A DNA stretch of 38,257 nucleotides from Roseomonas sp. (GTDB lineage Bacteria > Pseudomonadota > Alphaproteobacteria > Acetobacterales > Acetobacteraceae), in the NCBI GenBank assembly GCA_020249435.1, contig JADCFQ010000053.1, positions 1 to 38,257 of the forward strand, given 5' to 3'. The notes beneath the pieces are model-generated. The model made no database searches and was not told the origin of the DNA. It saw only the letters and a list, made by a program, of their open reading frames with translations. The position numbers and the translations under genes were made by a program. How positions within the stretch are numbered: the stretch's first letter is position 1; each line of letters begins with the position of its first letter. Below are positions 16,951-26,970 of the stretch, piece by piece.

Positions 16951-18186
16951 TTACCTCCCGATCAGCGCCCCCGCAGATGAATTCATCCCCATGGCTTGCC
17001 GCGCAAAGAAATTCTTGAGCCGCGGCATGCGGTCCACCGCGGCAATGCCAAGCCGACGCGCCATGCGGATGGGGGCGATGTCATTGGCGAAAAGCCGCTC
17101 AAGCGCATGGGTGGCACCCAGCATCAGCAGGCTATCGGGCCGGCGCTTCGCCTGATAACGCGCGAGCAAAGCGCCATCGCCCGGATCGGCGCCCTGCGCC
17201 ACCGCTGCAATCACCAATTCGGCCAGCGCATCAACATCGCGAAAGCCAAGATTGAGCCCCTGGCCGGCAATGGGGTGAATGCCATGCGCCGCATCGCCCA
17301 CCAGCGCCAATCGCGTATCCACGTAACGCGCGGCATGCATGGCTGAAAGCGGATAGGACCAACGCCGGCCAATCGGTTTTACCCAGCCCAAATGCCCGCC
17401 CAAGCGCCGCGCAATCTCCCGCCCATAGGCGGCATCATCCATGGCCAGGCACCGTTCAGCAATCGCGGTCTTGTCGGTCCAGACAATCGCGCTGACATGC
17501 GGGTGCTCGGGCAGCGGCGGCATGGGCAATTGGGCGAAGGGGCCATGGGGCAGGAATTGCTCCAAAGCCATGTTGCGATGCGGCTTTTCATGCGCGATGG
17601 ACCCGACAATGCCCATGCAATGATAATCCAGGCGCGAAACCCGAATACCGGCGGCGGTGCGAAGCGGGCTATTGCGCCCCTCGGCGCCGATTACCAGCCG
17701 GGCGCGGAAACTGGCACCGCTTGAAAGCGTGATGGTCGCCCCCTCCGCATCCCGCGCCACTTCAGCTCTTGCAGGCGCATGGACCGTCAGATTGGCCAAT
17801 TGCGGCAAATGGGCATTGAGCGCGATGCGGAGCGACCGTGCCTCCACCATCCAGCCAAAGGGATCATCGCCCAGCGCCGCATGGTCGAAATGGAGCGAGA
17901 GCGGGGAGGGGGCCTCGCCCGGCCTGCCATCGGCAACACGAATGCCAAGGATGGGGCAGGGGTCCACAGGCAGCCTTGCCCAAACGCCGGCAGCTTCCAG
18001 CAGGCGCTTGGAGGTCAGCGCAATGGCATAGGCGCGGCCATCAAAGGCCGGCATTTCCATGGGCGGCAGAGGGGCGGCATCAACCACCGCGGTTCTGACC
18101 CCCGCGCCAGCAAGCCGCGCAGCCAAGGTGGCGCCAACGGGGCCGGCACCCACCACACAAACATCAACATCCTGGGAAGCGATCAT
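16951..18186 (-). CDS. UbiH/UbiF/Coq6-family FAD-dependent ubiquinone hydroxylase
   Basis: A 411-aa flavoprotein monooxygenase that probably hydroxylates a ubiquinone precursor ring. The N-terminal Rossmann motif GAGPVG is at residues 13-18. Near residue 150 is the ARLVIGAEGRNSPLR segment with the DG-like motif. The second FAD motif LVGDAAHGIHPIAGQGLNLG is followed by DVDALAELV. The length equals that of UbiH/UbiF/UbiL proteins. Position specificity (C5, C1 or C6) cannot be told from sequence, and alphaproteobacteria often have a UbiL or UbiM variant. It is divergent from the glnK promoter. Confidence 0.92.
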   Translation of the reverse strand: MIASQDVDVCVVGAGPVGATLAARLAGAGVRTAVVDAAPLPPMEMPAFDGRAYAIALTSKRLLEAAGVWARLPVDPCPILGIRVADGRPGEAPSPLSLHFDHAALGDDPFGWMVEARSLRIALNAHLPQLANLTVHAPARAEVARDAEGATITLSSGASFRARLVIGAEGRNSPLRTAAGIRVSRLDYHCMGIVGSIAHEKPHRNMALEQFLPHGPFAQLPMPPLPEHPHVSAIVWTDKTAIAERCLAMDDAAYGREIARRLGGHLGWVKPIGRRWSYPLSAMHAARYVDTRLALVGDAAHGIHPIAGQGLNLGFRDVDALAELVIAAVAQGADPGDGALLARYQAKRRPDSLLMLGATHALERLFANDIAPIRMARRLGIAAVDRMPRLKNFFARQAMGMNSSAGALIGR

Positions 18187-18289
18187 GGGCGCAGTCTACC
18201 GGGGCTGGCGGGGGGCACCAAGTGCTAAAACGCGCACCCAGGAAATGATTAAAAATAGGGCACATGGCGTTTTTATCGGCGAAAAACCT

Positions 18290-18743
<454 letters not shown>

Positions 18744-18781
18744 GCCCAAATCCCGCAACATTTGACCAGAAGGGAAAACCC

Positions 18782-20116
18782 ATGAGGTTCCTTGCTCGCT
18801 GCGGGATGGCCGCGGCTTTTCTTGGCCTCGCCGCCGCACCTGCTTTTGCTGGCGATGAAGCCAAGGTGGATACTGGCGATGCCGCCTGGATGCTGGTGAG
18901 CACCGCATTGGTGCTGATGATGACAGTGCCTGGTGTTGCGCTGTTTTATGCCGGCATGGTGCGCAAGAAGAATGTGCTGGCCACCATGATGCAGTCCTTT
19001 TCCATCTGCGCGCTGGTTTCTGTGTTGTGGATGGTGGCGGGCTATAGCCTTGCCTTTGGTGAGGGCAATGCCTGGATTGGCGATTTCTCTCGCTTCTTCC
19101 TGGGCGGTCTGGCCGCCAATTGGGACAAGCCCTTCACGCTCGGCTCCGGCGATGCAGCGGTGGCGACCACCATTCCGGAATCGATCTTCCTGACCTTCCA
19201 GATGACCTTCGCGGTGATCACCGCGGCGCTGATCACGGGCGCGGTTGCGGATCGCATGAAGTTTTCTGCGCTGCTGGTCTTTGTCGGGCTTTGGACGCTG
19301 CTCGTTTATTCACCGATCGCGCATTGGGTCTGGCATCCGAATGGCTGGATCTTCGAACTCGGCGCGCTGGATTTCGCGGGTGGTACGGTGGTGCACATCA
19401 ATGCCGGTGTCGCGGGCCTTGTGGCGGCCATCGTTCTGGGCAAGCGGGTTGGCTATGGTTCGGACAATCTCTCGCCCTATAATCTGGGCTTTGCGGTGAT
19501 TGGTGCCGCGCTGCTTTGGGTGGGTTGGTTCGGCTTCAATGCCGGCTCTGCGCTTGGGTCTTCCGGCGGTCGTGCGGGTATGGCGATGCTGGTCACGCAA
19601 ATCGCGGCGGCGGCGGCGGTGCTGTCCTGGCTGGCGGCGGAATGGATTGGAAAGGGCAAGCCTTCCGTCCTGGGTGCAATTTCCGGTGCGGTTTCGGGCC
19701 TGGTCGCCATTACCCCCGCGGCGGGCTTCGTGCTGCCTGGTAGCGCGTTGATTATCGGGTTGGTTGCCGGTGTGGCAGGCTATTGGGGTGCCACCGCGCT
19801 GAAGCGCGCGCTCAAATATGATGACAGCCTGGATGCCTTTGGCGTGCATGGCGTTTGCGGCATTGTCGGCGCCTTGCTGGTGGGCTTCCTGGCCTATGGC
19901 CCGCTTTCCGCCACCACGGCAGTGCCGGAAGGCCTGTCAGGCGGGATGGAACAATTCATCAAGCAGGTGATCGCCGTTGCCGCCACCATGGCCTTTACTG
20001 CGATTGGCACCTGGATCCTGCTCAAGATCACCGATGTGATTGTTGGTCTGCGCGTGACCGAGGAAGAGGAACGCGAAGGGCTTGATGTCGCGTTGCATGG
20101 TGAGCGTATCAACTGA
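18782..20116 (+). CDS. amtB: Ammonium transporter Amt
   Basis: A 444-aa inner-membrane ammonium channel with a cleavable signal peptide (ends near APAFA) and eleven predicted helices. The pore twin-histidine positions are visible in GGTVVHINAGVAG and AFGVHGVCGIVG. FYAGMVRKKNVLATMMQS is the Amt signature near the first helices. ATG 18782 is supported by AAGGG about 7 nt upstream; a GTG at 18740 overlaps the glnK stop and lacks a signal sequence. It is co-transcribed with glnK and closed by a strong terminator. GlnK binding to its cytoplasmic face is expected. Confidence 0.97.
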   Translation: MRFLARCGMAAAFLGLAAAPAFAGDEAKVDTGDAAWMLVSTALVLMMTVPGVALFYAGMVRKKNVLATMMQSFSICALVSVLWMVAGYSLAFGEGNAWIGDFSRFFLGGLAANWDKPFTLGSGDAAVATTIPESIFLTFQMTFAVITAALITGAVADRMKFSALLVFVGLWTLLVYSPIAHWVWHPNGWIFELGALDFAGGTVVHINAGVAGLVAAIVLGKRVGYGSDNLSPYNLGFAVIGAALLWVGWFGFNAGSALGSSGGRAGMAMLVTQIAAAAAVLSWLAAEWIGKGKPSVLGAISGAVSGLVAITPAAGFVLPGSALIIGLVAGVAGYWGATALKRALKYDDSLDAFGVHGVCGIVGALLVGFLAYGPLSATTAVPEGLSGGMEQFIKQVIAVAATMAFTAIGTWILLKITDVIVGLRVTEEEEREGLDVALHGERIN

Positions 20117-20142
20117 TCGCTGAGGCGCGACGCCAAAAAAAA

Positions 20143-20172
20143 CCGCGCGGGATCCACCCCGCGCGGTTTTTT
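20143..20172. terminator. Bidirectional Rho-independent terminator
   Basis: CCGCGCGGG (20143-20151) pairs with CCCGCGCGG (20158-20166) with a 6-nt loop, followed by TTTTTT on the plus strand and preceded by eight A's (a T-run on the minus strand). It serves amtB on the plus strand and the convergent lpxI-gloA operon on the minus strand. Confidence 0.92.
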
Positions 20173-20191
20173 CGTTGAATCGCGCGCCTGA

Positions 20192-20587
20192 TCAGGCGCG
20201 TTCGATAAGTTCAATCTTGTAGCCATCCGGGTCTTCGATGAAGGCAATCACGGTGGTGCCGAATTTCACCGGCCCCGGTTCGCGCGTGATCTTCACGCCG
20301 GCAGCGCGGAGCGTATCGCAAGTCGCGGTCACATTCGGCACGCCAACCGCCAAATGCCCGAAAGCTGTGCCAAGTTCGTATTTCTCGACGCCGTAATTAT
20401 AGGTCAATTCAATCACGCCAGCGCCGGTTTCCTCACCCGCATAGCCCACAAAAACCAGCGTATATTTGCCATCCGGCACATCACGCCGGCGCAGTTCCTT
20501 CATGCCCAGAAGGCGCGTGTAGAAATCAACGCTGCGTTCAAGATTGCCGACGCGCAGCATGGTATGCAGAAAACGACCTTGGGTCAT
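20192..20587 (-). CDS. gloA: Lactoylglutathione lyase (glyoxalase I)
   Basis: A 131-aa VOC-fold metalloenzyme converting the methylglyoxal-glutathione hemithioacetal to S-lactoylglutathione. The four metal ligands are visible: His8 (RFLHTMLRV), Glu in VIELTYNYG, His in AFGHLAVGV and Glu in YKIELIE. The short form without the long-form insertions indicates the Ni/Co-type enzyme. It overlaps the end of lpxI by 4 nt and is the last gene of the envelope operon, in the place where lpxB often sits. It lies next to a shared terminator. Confidence 0.94.
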   Translation of the reverse strand: MTQGRFLHTMLRVGNLERSVDFYTRLLGMKELRRRDVPDGKYTLVFVGYAGEETGAGVIELTYNYGVEKYELGTAFGHLAVGVPNVTATCDTLRAAGVKITREPGPVKFGTTVIAFIEDPDGYKIELIERA

Positions 20588-21429
20588 GCGGGTTCTCCTT
20601 GACTGTATTCGGCGGGGTTGAAGGCAAGCAGGAAGATGCCCGCAGCCTCGGCCGCCGCGATGGTGGTGGCGCGTTCCAATAGAATGGTGCCGCCGGCCTG
20701 AAAGGCCAAGCCGCGCAGCCCAGCTACGCGGGCACTTTCAACGGTGCGCGGGCCGATGGTCGGCAGATCAACCAGCGTGGATTGCGCGGGCTTCAAAGCC
20801 TTTACCAGAATGGGCGCAGGGCCTTCGCGCTGCAGCGCGCCGGCCCGCAGGATCAGCGCATCCGTGCCTTCAATGGCCTCAACGCCCAATATCAGCCCCT
20901 GCTGCACCACCACCGCCTGACCGACATCAACCGCGCCAAGCGCATGGCATACCGCAAGACCGCGCGCGATATCGGCGCGCGCCACATCATCCGGCATGGG
21001 GCCAGCGAGCAAGGCAGCATCCGGCAGCAACCCCGTAAGTAAGGCCTGCGCGCCCACCACCTCAAAACCTTCTTCGGCCAGAACCTTCATCACCGCGCGC
21101 AAAATGGAATCATCGCCATTGAAAGCGGCACGCCCCATCCGCCCGAGCAATTTCATCGAAGCCGCATCGGGCCGGAGTGACAGCAGCGAAGGCCGCGCCA
21201 CATTCCCCGCCAGCACCACTTCCCTGACGCCATGCTGCTTCAGCCAGGACAGCATTTGCGCGGCCAAGCCCCAGCGGAGCGTCACATGGGACAGCCCGGC
21301 ATAAGCCGCCGGATCGCCATGGCCTTCCAGCACCACGACATGCACGGGCCGCCCCAGGGCAGCGGCCGCCTGCACCACCCGAAGCGGCAGCGAACCGCCG
21401 CCCGCAATCACGCCAAGGGGGGCTGACAT
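20584..21429 (-). CDS. lpxI: UDP-2,3-diacylglucosamine pyrophosphatase LpxI
   Basis: A 281-aa LpxI-family (DUF1009) hydrolase making lipid X from UDP-2,3-diacylglucosamine, the alphaproteobacterial replacement for LpxH. It carries the N-terminal [14 protein letters not shown], the GNVARPSL segment, the [11 protein letters not shown] motif and the C-terminal [14 protein letters not shown] block typical of the family. It is 42 bp after lpxA and overlaps gloA by 4 nt. Cytoplasmic or membrane-peripheral. Confident. Confidence 0.93.
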   Translation of the reverse strand: MSAPLGVIAGGGSLPLRVVQAAAALGRPVHVVVLEGHGDPAAYAGLSHVTLRWGLAAQMLSWLKQHGVREVVLAGNVARPSLLSLRPDAASMKLLGRMGRAAFNGDDSILRAVMKVLAEEGFEVVGAQALLTGLLPDAALLAGPMPDDVARADIARGLAVCHALGAVDVGQAVVVQQGLILGVEAIEGTDALILRAGALQREGPAPILVKALKPAQSTLVDLPTIGPRTVESARVAGLRGLAFQAGGTILLERATTIAAAEAAGIFLLAFNPAEYSQGEPA

Positions 21430-21471
21430 GGGCGCAGCCTCAGCGCGGGACTGCGGGAGGGCAGCGGAATT

Positions 21472-22290
21472 TCATTCCGCATCATCATCCATATCATCGC
21501 CCCCGCGCCCTGCCTTGCAGAGGCCCCGGCGCGAGGTATTGCGGATGAAATGCAGCACTTCGCCCACATTCTTATCACCGGCGAAGCGACGCTCGGCTTC
21601 CTCCACCCGGTCATTGAAAACGCCTGGTTCGCGGAAGATAAGCTTGAAGGCCGCGCGCAAGGCATGGATTTCCGGGCGCGAAAAACCGCGCCGCTTGAGC
21701 CCGATAAGGTTAAGCCCGATCAGCCGCGCACGATTACCCATGGCGGAGCCGTAGGGGATCACATCGGCCTCAATCCCGCTCATGCCGCCAAGCACCGCCT
21801 GGCGGCCAATGCGCACAAATTGATGAATGGCCGTGCCGCCACCAACAAACACCGTATCGGCGATTTCCACATGCCCGCCCAGCATGACGTTATTGGCGAG
21901 GATGACACGATCAGCCAAATGGCAATCATGCGCCACATGCGCGACGGCCATGATCAGACAATCCTCGCCGACGCGCGTAATACCATCACCACCGACGCTG
22001 CCGCGATGAATGGTGGCGTGTTCGCGGATTTGTGTGCGCGCGCCGATCTCGCAACGTGTGGGTTCGTTCTTGTATTTCAGATCCTGCGGCGCCATGCCGA
22101 TGGTCGCGAAGGGAAACACCTTCACGCCCGCACCAAGGCGCGTATGGCCATCCACCATCACATGGGCGATGAGTTCAACACCATCTTCCAGCACCACATC
22201 GGGGCCGATGACGCAGCCGGGACCAATCTTGCAACCAGCGCCAATCTGCGCCTTGGGCGAAACCGCGGCGGTCGCGTGAATTTCACTCAT
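21472..22290 (-). CDS. lpxA: UDP-N-acetylglucosamine O-acyltransferase LpxA
   Basis: A 272-aa trimeric left-handed beta-helix acyltransferase performing the first step of lipid A synthesis. The N-terminal hexapeptide repeats (AQIGAGCKIGPGCVIGPDVV) lead to the catalytic His in AHVAHDCHLADRV, followed by the C-terminal helical domain with LIGLNLIGLKRRGFS. It lies 2 nt after fabZ and is part of lpxD-fabZ-lpxA-lpxI. Cytoplasmic, acyl-ACP dependent. Confidence 0.97.
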   Translation of the reverse strand: MSEIHATAAVSPKAQIGAGCKIGPGCVIGPDVVLEDGVELIAHVMVDGHTRLGAGVKVFPFATIGMAPQDLKYKNEPTRCEIGARTQIREHATIHRGSVGGDGITRVGEDCLIMAVAHVAHDCHLADRVILANNVMLGGHVEIADTVFVGGGTAIHQFVRIGRQAVLGGMSGIEADVIPYGSAMGNRARLIGLNLIGLKRRGFSRPEIHALRAAFKLIFREPGVFNDRVEEAERRFAGDKNVGEVLHFIRNTSRRGLCKAGRGGDDMDDDAE

Positions 22291-22292
22291 GC

Positions 22293-22763
22293 TCAGCGGT
22301 CCAGGATCATCGCGGCATAGGTTGCTTCGGCCACCACCTTGCCATCCACCTTGGCCTCGGCGGAGAATTTCCAGATATTGCCGCGCTGGCGTTCCTTTTT
22401 GACATGCACGCGCATCTGATCACCAGGCACCACGGGCTTGCGGAATTTCGCATTATCCACGGTCATGAAATAGACAAGCTTGCCCGCCGAGGTTGGCCCG
22501 AGCGTTTCCACCACCAAAACGGCTGAGGTCTGCGCCATGCATTCAATGATCAGTACGCCAGGCATCACTGGCATGGTCGGGAAATGGCCTTGGAAGAAAT
22601 TCTCATTGATGGTGACGTTCTTGATGCCGATGCAGCTTTCATTCTTCACCATATCGACCACCCGATCCACTAGCAGGAAGGGGTAGCGATGCGGGATCGC
22701 ATGCATGATCTTGGCGATGTCCAAAACGCCAATATCTGTGGGGGCGGAGTTATCCTCAGACAT
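22293..22763 (-). CDS. fabZ: 3-hydroxyacyl-ACP dehydratase FabZ
   Basis: A 156-aa hot-dog-fold dehydratase of fatty-acid elongation, competing with LpxA/LpxD for hydroxyacyl-ACP. The catalytic pair is His60 (FQGHFP) and Glu74 (GVLIIE), 14 residues apart as in E. coli Fab[11 protein letters not shown] lies at 25-34. ATG 22763 is preferred because AGGG lies about 9 nt before it; the in-frame GTG at 22772 directly abuts that site. It sits 5 nt from lpxD and is translationally coupled. Confidence 0.96.
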   Translation of the reverse strand: MSEDNSAPTDIGVLDIAKIMHAIPHRYPFLLVDRVVDMVKNESCIGIKNVTINENFFQGHFPTMPVMPGVLIIECMAQTSAVLVVETLGPTSAGKLVYFMTVDNAKFRKPVVPGDQMRVHVKKERQRGNIWKFSAEAKVDGKVVAEATYAAMILDR

Positions 22764-22768
22764 GATCG

Positions 22769-23803
22769 TCACCCTGTCTTTTCATTTGTCTTGGCGGCGG
22801 CCATGCGCCTGAGACGTGCGAAGGCGCGCAAGGTTTCCTTGGCGGGCCAGGCTGGGCTGCCCACAACATCGGTGCCGGCAGGAATATCATTCATGACGCC
22901 GGCTTGCGCACCAACGCGGGCCTTTGCACCGATGTTCAGATGCCCAGCGATGCCGGCTTGCCCCGCCAATACGGCATAGTCGCCAATGCTGGCCGAGCCT
23001 GAAATGCCAACCTGCGCCACAATCACCGCGCCGCGCCCAATGGTCACGTTATGGCCAATCTGCACAAGGTTATCTATGCGCGCCCCGGCGCCGATCACCG
23101 TATCGCCACCCGCACCGCGATCAATACAGGTGCCCGCGCCGATTTCAGCGCCATCGCCAATCATCACGCGGCCAAGCTGCGGCATGGTGACATGCTGACC
23201 CTGCGGCGTGGTGATGAAGCCAAAGCCTTCATTGCCGATGCGTGCGCCGGGATGCAGCACGACATGCTCCCCCGCGATGCAATAGGCCATGCTGGCATGG
23301 GCATGGATGCGCCCATAGGCACCAAGTTTGCAGCCAGGGCCAATAGAGCTGTGATGTTCCAGAATGGAATGCGCGCCGATTTCAGCGCCTTCGCCGATGA
23401 AGACAAAGGCGCCGATTTCGCAGCCGGGGCCAATCACCGCATCGGGGGCGATCACCGCGCTTGGATGAATGCTGGGCTTGGGCGCTACTGGCGGATGAAA
23501 CAGGCGCGCGATTTTGATGAATTCGGCCTGCGGTGACGCCACGACCAGCGGCACTGAGCCCGCAGGCATATGTTCGGCAAAGGCTTCTTCAATCACCACC
23601 GCGCCAGCCTTGGTGGCCTTCAGCGCTGGCAGGTTCCTGCGACCTTCCATGAAGGCCACATCATCCGGCCCAGCGAGGTGCAACGGCGCCACACCGGTGA
23701 AGTGCCGCGCATCGTCTGGCAGTGCCGCTAGCCCAAGCGCGGCACGCAGCGCTTCAAGCGCAATCGGCCCAGCGGCTGGGTAAAAGCGGCTGTCAGCACC
23801 CAA
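22769..23803 (-). CDS. lpxD: UDP-3-O-(3-hydroxyacyl)glucosamine N-acyltransferase LpxD
   Basis: A 344-aa trimeric left-handed beta-helix acyltransferase adding the second hydroxyacyl chain in lipid A synthesis. It has an N-terminal uridine-binding domain (DDVAFMEGRRNLPAL), then hexapeptide repeats with the catalytic His in VQIGHNVTIGRGAVIV and GGDTVIGAGARIDN. The start is TTG 23803, 5 nt after the skp stop, with no clear Shine-Dalgarno, so it is likely coupled to the preceding gene. Length is normal. Confidence 0.96.
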   Translation of the reverse strand: MGADSRFYPAAGPIALEALRAALGLAALPDDARHFTGVAPLHLAGPDDVAFMEGRRNLPALKATKAGAVVIEEAFAEHMPAGSVPLVVASPQAEFIKIARLFHPPVAPKPSIHPSAVIAPDAVIGPGCEIGAFVFIGEGAEIGAHSILEHHSSIGPGCKLGAYGRIHAHASMAYCIAGEHVVLHPGARIGNEGFGFITTPQGQHVTMPQLGRVMIGDGAEIGAGTCIDRGAGGDTVIGAGARIDNLVQIGHNVTIGRGAVIVAQVGISGSASIGDYAVLAGQAGIAGHLNIGAKARVGAQAGVMNDIPAGTDVVGSPAWPAKETLRAFARLRRMAAAKTNEKTG

Positions 23804-23808
23804 GGTGA

Positions 23809-24561
23809 TCAGTTCCGCCGTGGTGCCGCGGGGGCCGGGGCAGGCGTTGTCGCCGGGCGCGGCGGCGGCGCGGCTGAGGGGTCCGGCGGCAGATTGACAT
23901 TGGTGATCATGCGATTGAGCTGCACAGCCACTTCTTCCGTGATGTCAAAGGGCGGTTCATTAAAGATCACCAATGGCCTTGGCAGCACCATGTTGATGTT
24001 CCGGCTGGCCGCCACCTGACGAATGACAATGGCGAGCGCCTGTTCAATTTCCCGCAAAGCCTGCTGGGCCAATTGTTCCAGATCGCGCGCACGGTCGCGG
24101 AAGATCCGCTGGCCATCGGTGATCTGGTCCTGCAACGCGCGCTCACGGTTACGCAATTGCTCGGGCGAAAGCCCGCCACGCTCATTGCCCAGGCGCTGCT
24201 GTTCATCGCGCCAGCGTTGCTGTTCATTCTGCACGTCGTCATTCAGCTTGGTGCGACGGCGTTCAATTTCCTGACGCACCTGATTGAAGGCGGTGGAAAC
24301 GCGCTGGATTTCCGGCACATCAACCACGCCGATTACCGCAGCAGGTGGTGGCGTGCCGGGCGGCAGAGGCGCAGGTGCTTGCACCTGTTGCGGCGGGCGC
24401 TGCTGTTGGGCGGGCTGGGCGGGACGTTGGCCTTGTGGCTGCGCTTGCCCTTGCCCTGGTTGTTGCCCCTGTTGTTGGCCGGGCACAAACCAGCCCGGTT
24501 GGTTTTGCGCCGCTGCGGCCAAGGGAAAGGCGAGCAAAGCGGCAAGGATTAGGCGGATCAT
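23809..24561 (-). CDS. OmpH/Skp-family periplasmic chaperone with Gln/Pro-rich extension
   Basis: A 250-aa protein between bamA and lpxD, the usual position of skp. A signal peptide (ending near AAAAQ) is followed by about 50 residues rich in Gln, Pro and Gly. The Skp domain then starts at about residue 77 (VIGVVDVPEIQRVSTAFNQ), with the long coiled-coil arms (EIERRRTKLNDDVQNEQQRW). A Pro/Ala tail (PPPRPATTPAPAPAAP) ends it. Standard Skp is about 160 aa and has neither extension. It should bind unfolded outer-membrane proteins on their way to BamA. The low-complexity segments may be flexible linkers. Family confident; the extension's role unknown. Confidence 0.88.
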   Translation of the reverse strand: MIRLILAALLAFPLAAAAQNQPGWFVPGQQQGQQPGQGQAQPQGQRPAQPAQQQRPPQQVQAPAPLPPGTPPPAAVIGVVDVPEIQRVSTAFNQVRQEIERRRTKLNDDVQNEQQRWRDEQQRLGNERGGLSPEQLRNRERALQDQITDGQRIFRDRARDLEQLAQQALREIEQALAIVIRQVAASRNINMVLPRPLVIFNEPPFDITEEVAVQLNRMITNVNLPPDPSAAPPPRPATTPAPAPAAPRRN

Positions 24562-24578
24562 GGGGCAATCATCCCAGG

Positions 24579-26897
24579 TTAGAAGCGTGTGCCAAAGCCA
24601 AGGCGGAAAATCTGTGTCTTATCATAGTCCTTCTTCACAACCGCCTTGCCGAAATCAATATTGATCAGACCAATCGGGCTCCGCCAGGAAAAGCCGACAC
24701 CAACGCTGACGCGCGGGTCGGCATCATCCACCGGTTTGGCGCCAGGATACTTCGTCTGGTCGAAGTAACTATTCGGAATGCCGGACAATGAACCGACATC
24801 CACAAAGGTGCGACCCAGCAAGCCAAGTTCATTCGGCAGCGGCAGGGGAAAGCGCATTTCAGCGGAGCTGGTCCACAGCACCTGACCGCCAAGTGAGTCG
24901 CCCGTTGAGGTATCCTGCGGACCGGCGCCACCAAGCCGGAAGCCGCGCAGGTTTTCACCGCCCAGGAAGAAGCGGTCAACGATGCGATCATCCTTGCTGC
25001 CAAGCGGACTCAGGATGCCGCCACCAGCCGCCAGCACGAGCACGAAATCCGGATCACTCAACCAGCGTTCGAAGGGGATGTAATACTGCCCATCGGCCCT
25101 TGTGCGGAAATACTCGACATCCCCGCCAAGCCCCGCGTAATCGCCGCCCACGCGAACAACCCAACCGGAACGCGGCTCAATTCGGCTATCGCGCATGTCG
25201 TAGGTCACAGTGGTGGAAACCTGAGACAGCAGCGTCCGGCCCGCCTGTTCCTTGATGAAGGTCGAGGCATCAGTGTTAATGTCCGTGATGTCGCGGTCAA
25301 TCAGCGAATAGGACCAGTTCTGCCGCAGCCGGTCATTGATCTCGTAACCGGTGCGCAGCGCAAAGCCCGCGCGCCTTTCGCGATAGCCGGCCACGAAGCG
25401 CAAATCGCGATTGATCAGGAAGGCGTCCCCCCCGGCGGCCAGATTGCGATCCAGGAATTGCGGATCGGTAACGGAAAGATCAAGCTGGCTGCGCTTCTCC
25501 GCCAGCACGCCGCCGATCCGCCCATCAAGCCCCATGCCGAGCATATTGCGTTCGCGCACGCCAACATCCAACAAGAAGCCGGCATCGGTCGAGTAACCGC
25601 CACCCAAGGTGAATTCACCCGTCGCGCGTTCCACGACCGAGGTCATCAGATTGACCCGCTCAGCCCCTGAGCCTGGCTGATTGGTGATCTGCACATCGGA
25701 AAAATAACCGAGCGAGCGGATGCGATCGCGGGAACGCCGGACCTGCCGAGCATTCATCGGATCACCCTCGGCAAGCCTGAATTCGCGCCGGATCACCCGG
25801 TCTTCTGTGCGTGTATTGCCGGAAATCTCGATACGTTCCACGAAGGCGCGCGGCCCCTCACGTACAATAAAGGCAATATCAATCGTCCCAGCTTCGGGAT
25901 TGCGCGTGACCCTGGGCTGCACTTCAACGAAGGGCTCACTCCGCGCCTGCAAGGCATCCGCAATGGCGGTAGCGCCGCGTTCCACCCCGTCCCCATCATA
26001 CCAATCGCCGGTTGAGATTTCGACCTCGCGGCGAAGACCTTCAATATTGATCCGCGGGATTTCGTTGATGACTTCGACCTTTCCGATGCGGTAGCGCTGG
26101 CCTTCCTCAATCGTGAAAGTCACGAAGAACGCGCTGCGGTCCGGGGTTAATTCGCCAGAAGATCCGGTGATCTGCACATCGGCAAAGCCTTGGCGCAAAT
26201 AGAAGCGGCGGAGCAATTCGCGGTCATAGGTCAGGCGTTCGGGGTCGTAGATATCGCTGGAAGACAAAAGGCGGAACCAAGCCTGCTCCTGCGTGGAAAT
26301 CACATCCCTAAGCCGACCCTCTGAAAAGGCATTGTTGCCGACAAAGGTGACGCGCGCGACAAGGGCGGGATCGCCTTCAAAGATTTCGAACACCAGATCA
26401 ACGCGGTTCTGGTCAAGTTCCACGATCTTGGGTTCGACGGTGGCACGAAAACGCCCGCGCCGCGCATAGAGTTCCAATATGCGCTGCCTGTCCGTCTGCG
26501 CGGCAGCAGGCGTAAAGACGCTGCGCGGTTGGGTTAGCACAATGCCGCGCAAAATCTCGCTCGAAATACGGCGATTGCCTTCAAAGGCCACGCGATTGAC
26601 GAGCGGGTTTTCCACCACATCCACGACCACGCGCGACCCTTCATTGCGGATCGTCACATCGCGGAAAAGCCCGGTCGCGAATAGCGCGCGCAGGCTGCGG
26701 TCAATGCGGTCCTGTTCCGCAACATCGCCAACCTGCACAAGCATGTAGCTGCGCACCGTATCGGGATCGATACGCTGCGTGCCGCGCACATCCACAGCGG
26801 TGATGCGCCCGCCACCACGGCCGGCTTCCTGCGCGGCGGCCGGCATGGCCAGGGCCAAAAAGACGAAAAGGGCCAAAAGAGCACGTAGCTGCTTCAC
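24579..26897 (-). CDS. bamA: Outer-membrane protein assembly factor BamA
   Basis: A 772-aa Omp85 protein. The signal peptide ends near AAAQ. Five POTRA domains follow (first: RITAVDVRGTQRIDPDTV), then a 16-strand barrel with the conserved LRGFRLGGAGPQD (VRGF-type) loop-6 motif and the terminal Phe of the beta-signal (FRLGFGTRF). GTG 26897 is the start, with GAGAGA about 9 nt upstream. It inserts beta-barrel proteins into the outer membrane together with BamB. Located between rseP and skp, as in most proteobacteria. Confidence 0.97.
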   Translation of the reverse strand: MKQLRALLALFVFLALAMPAAAQEAGRGGGRITAVDVRGTQRIDPDTVRSYMLVQVGDVAEQDRIDRSLRALFATGLFRDVTIRNEGSRVVVDVVENPLVNRVAFEGNRRISSEILRGIVLTQPRSVFTPAAAQTDRQRILELYARRGRFRATVEPKIVELDQNRVDLVFEIFEGDPALVARVTFVGNNAFSEGRLRDVISTQEQAWFRLLSSSDIYDPERLTYDRELLRRFYLRQGFADVQITGSSGELTPDRSAFFVTFTIEEGQRYRIGKVEVINEIPRINIEGLRREVEISTGDWYDGDGVERGATAIADALQARSEPFVEVQPRVTRNPEAGTIDIAFIVREGPRAFVERIEISGNTRTEDRVIRREFRLAEGDPMNARQVRRSRDRIRSLGYFSDVQITNQPGSGAERVNLMTSVVERATGEFTLGGGYSTDAGFLLDVGVRERNMLGMGLDGRIGGVLAEKRSQLDLSVTDPQFLDRNLAAGGDAFLINRDLRFVAGYRERRAGFALRTGYEINDRLRQNWSYSLIDRDITDINTDASTFIKEQAGRTLLSQVSTTVTYDMRDSRIEPRSGWVVRVGGDYAGLGGDVEYFRTRADGQYYIPFERWLSDPDFVLVLAAGGGILSPLGSKDDRIVDRFFLGGENLRGFRLGGAGPQDTSTGDSLGGQVLWTSSAEMRFPLPLPNELGLLGRTFVDVGSLSGIPNSYFDQTKYPGAKPVDDADPRVSVGVGFSWRSPIGLINIDFGKAVVKKDYDKTQIFRLGFGTRF

Positions 26898-26970
26898 GGA
26901 TTCGGCATCTCTCTCAAGCTGACGATCCTACCTAGCCGAGGCGCGTCCCCCTCGCCACCCCCAAACGGGA

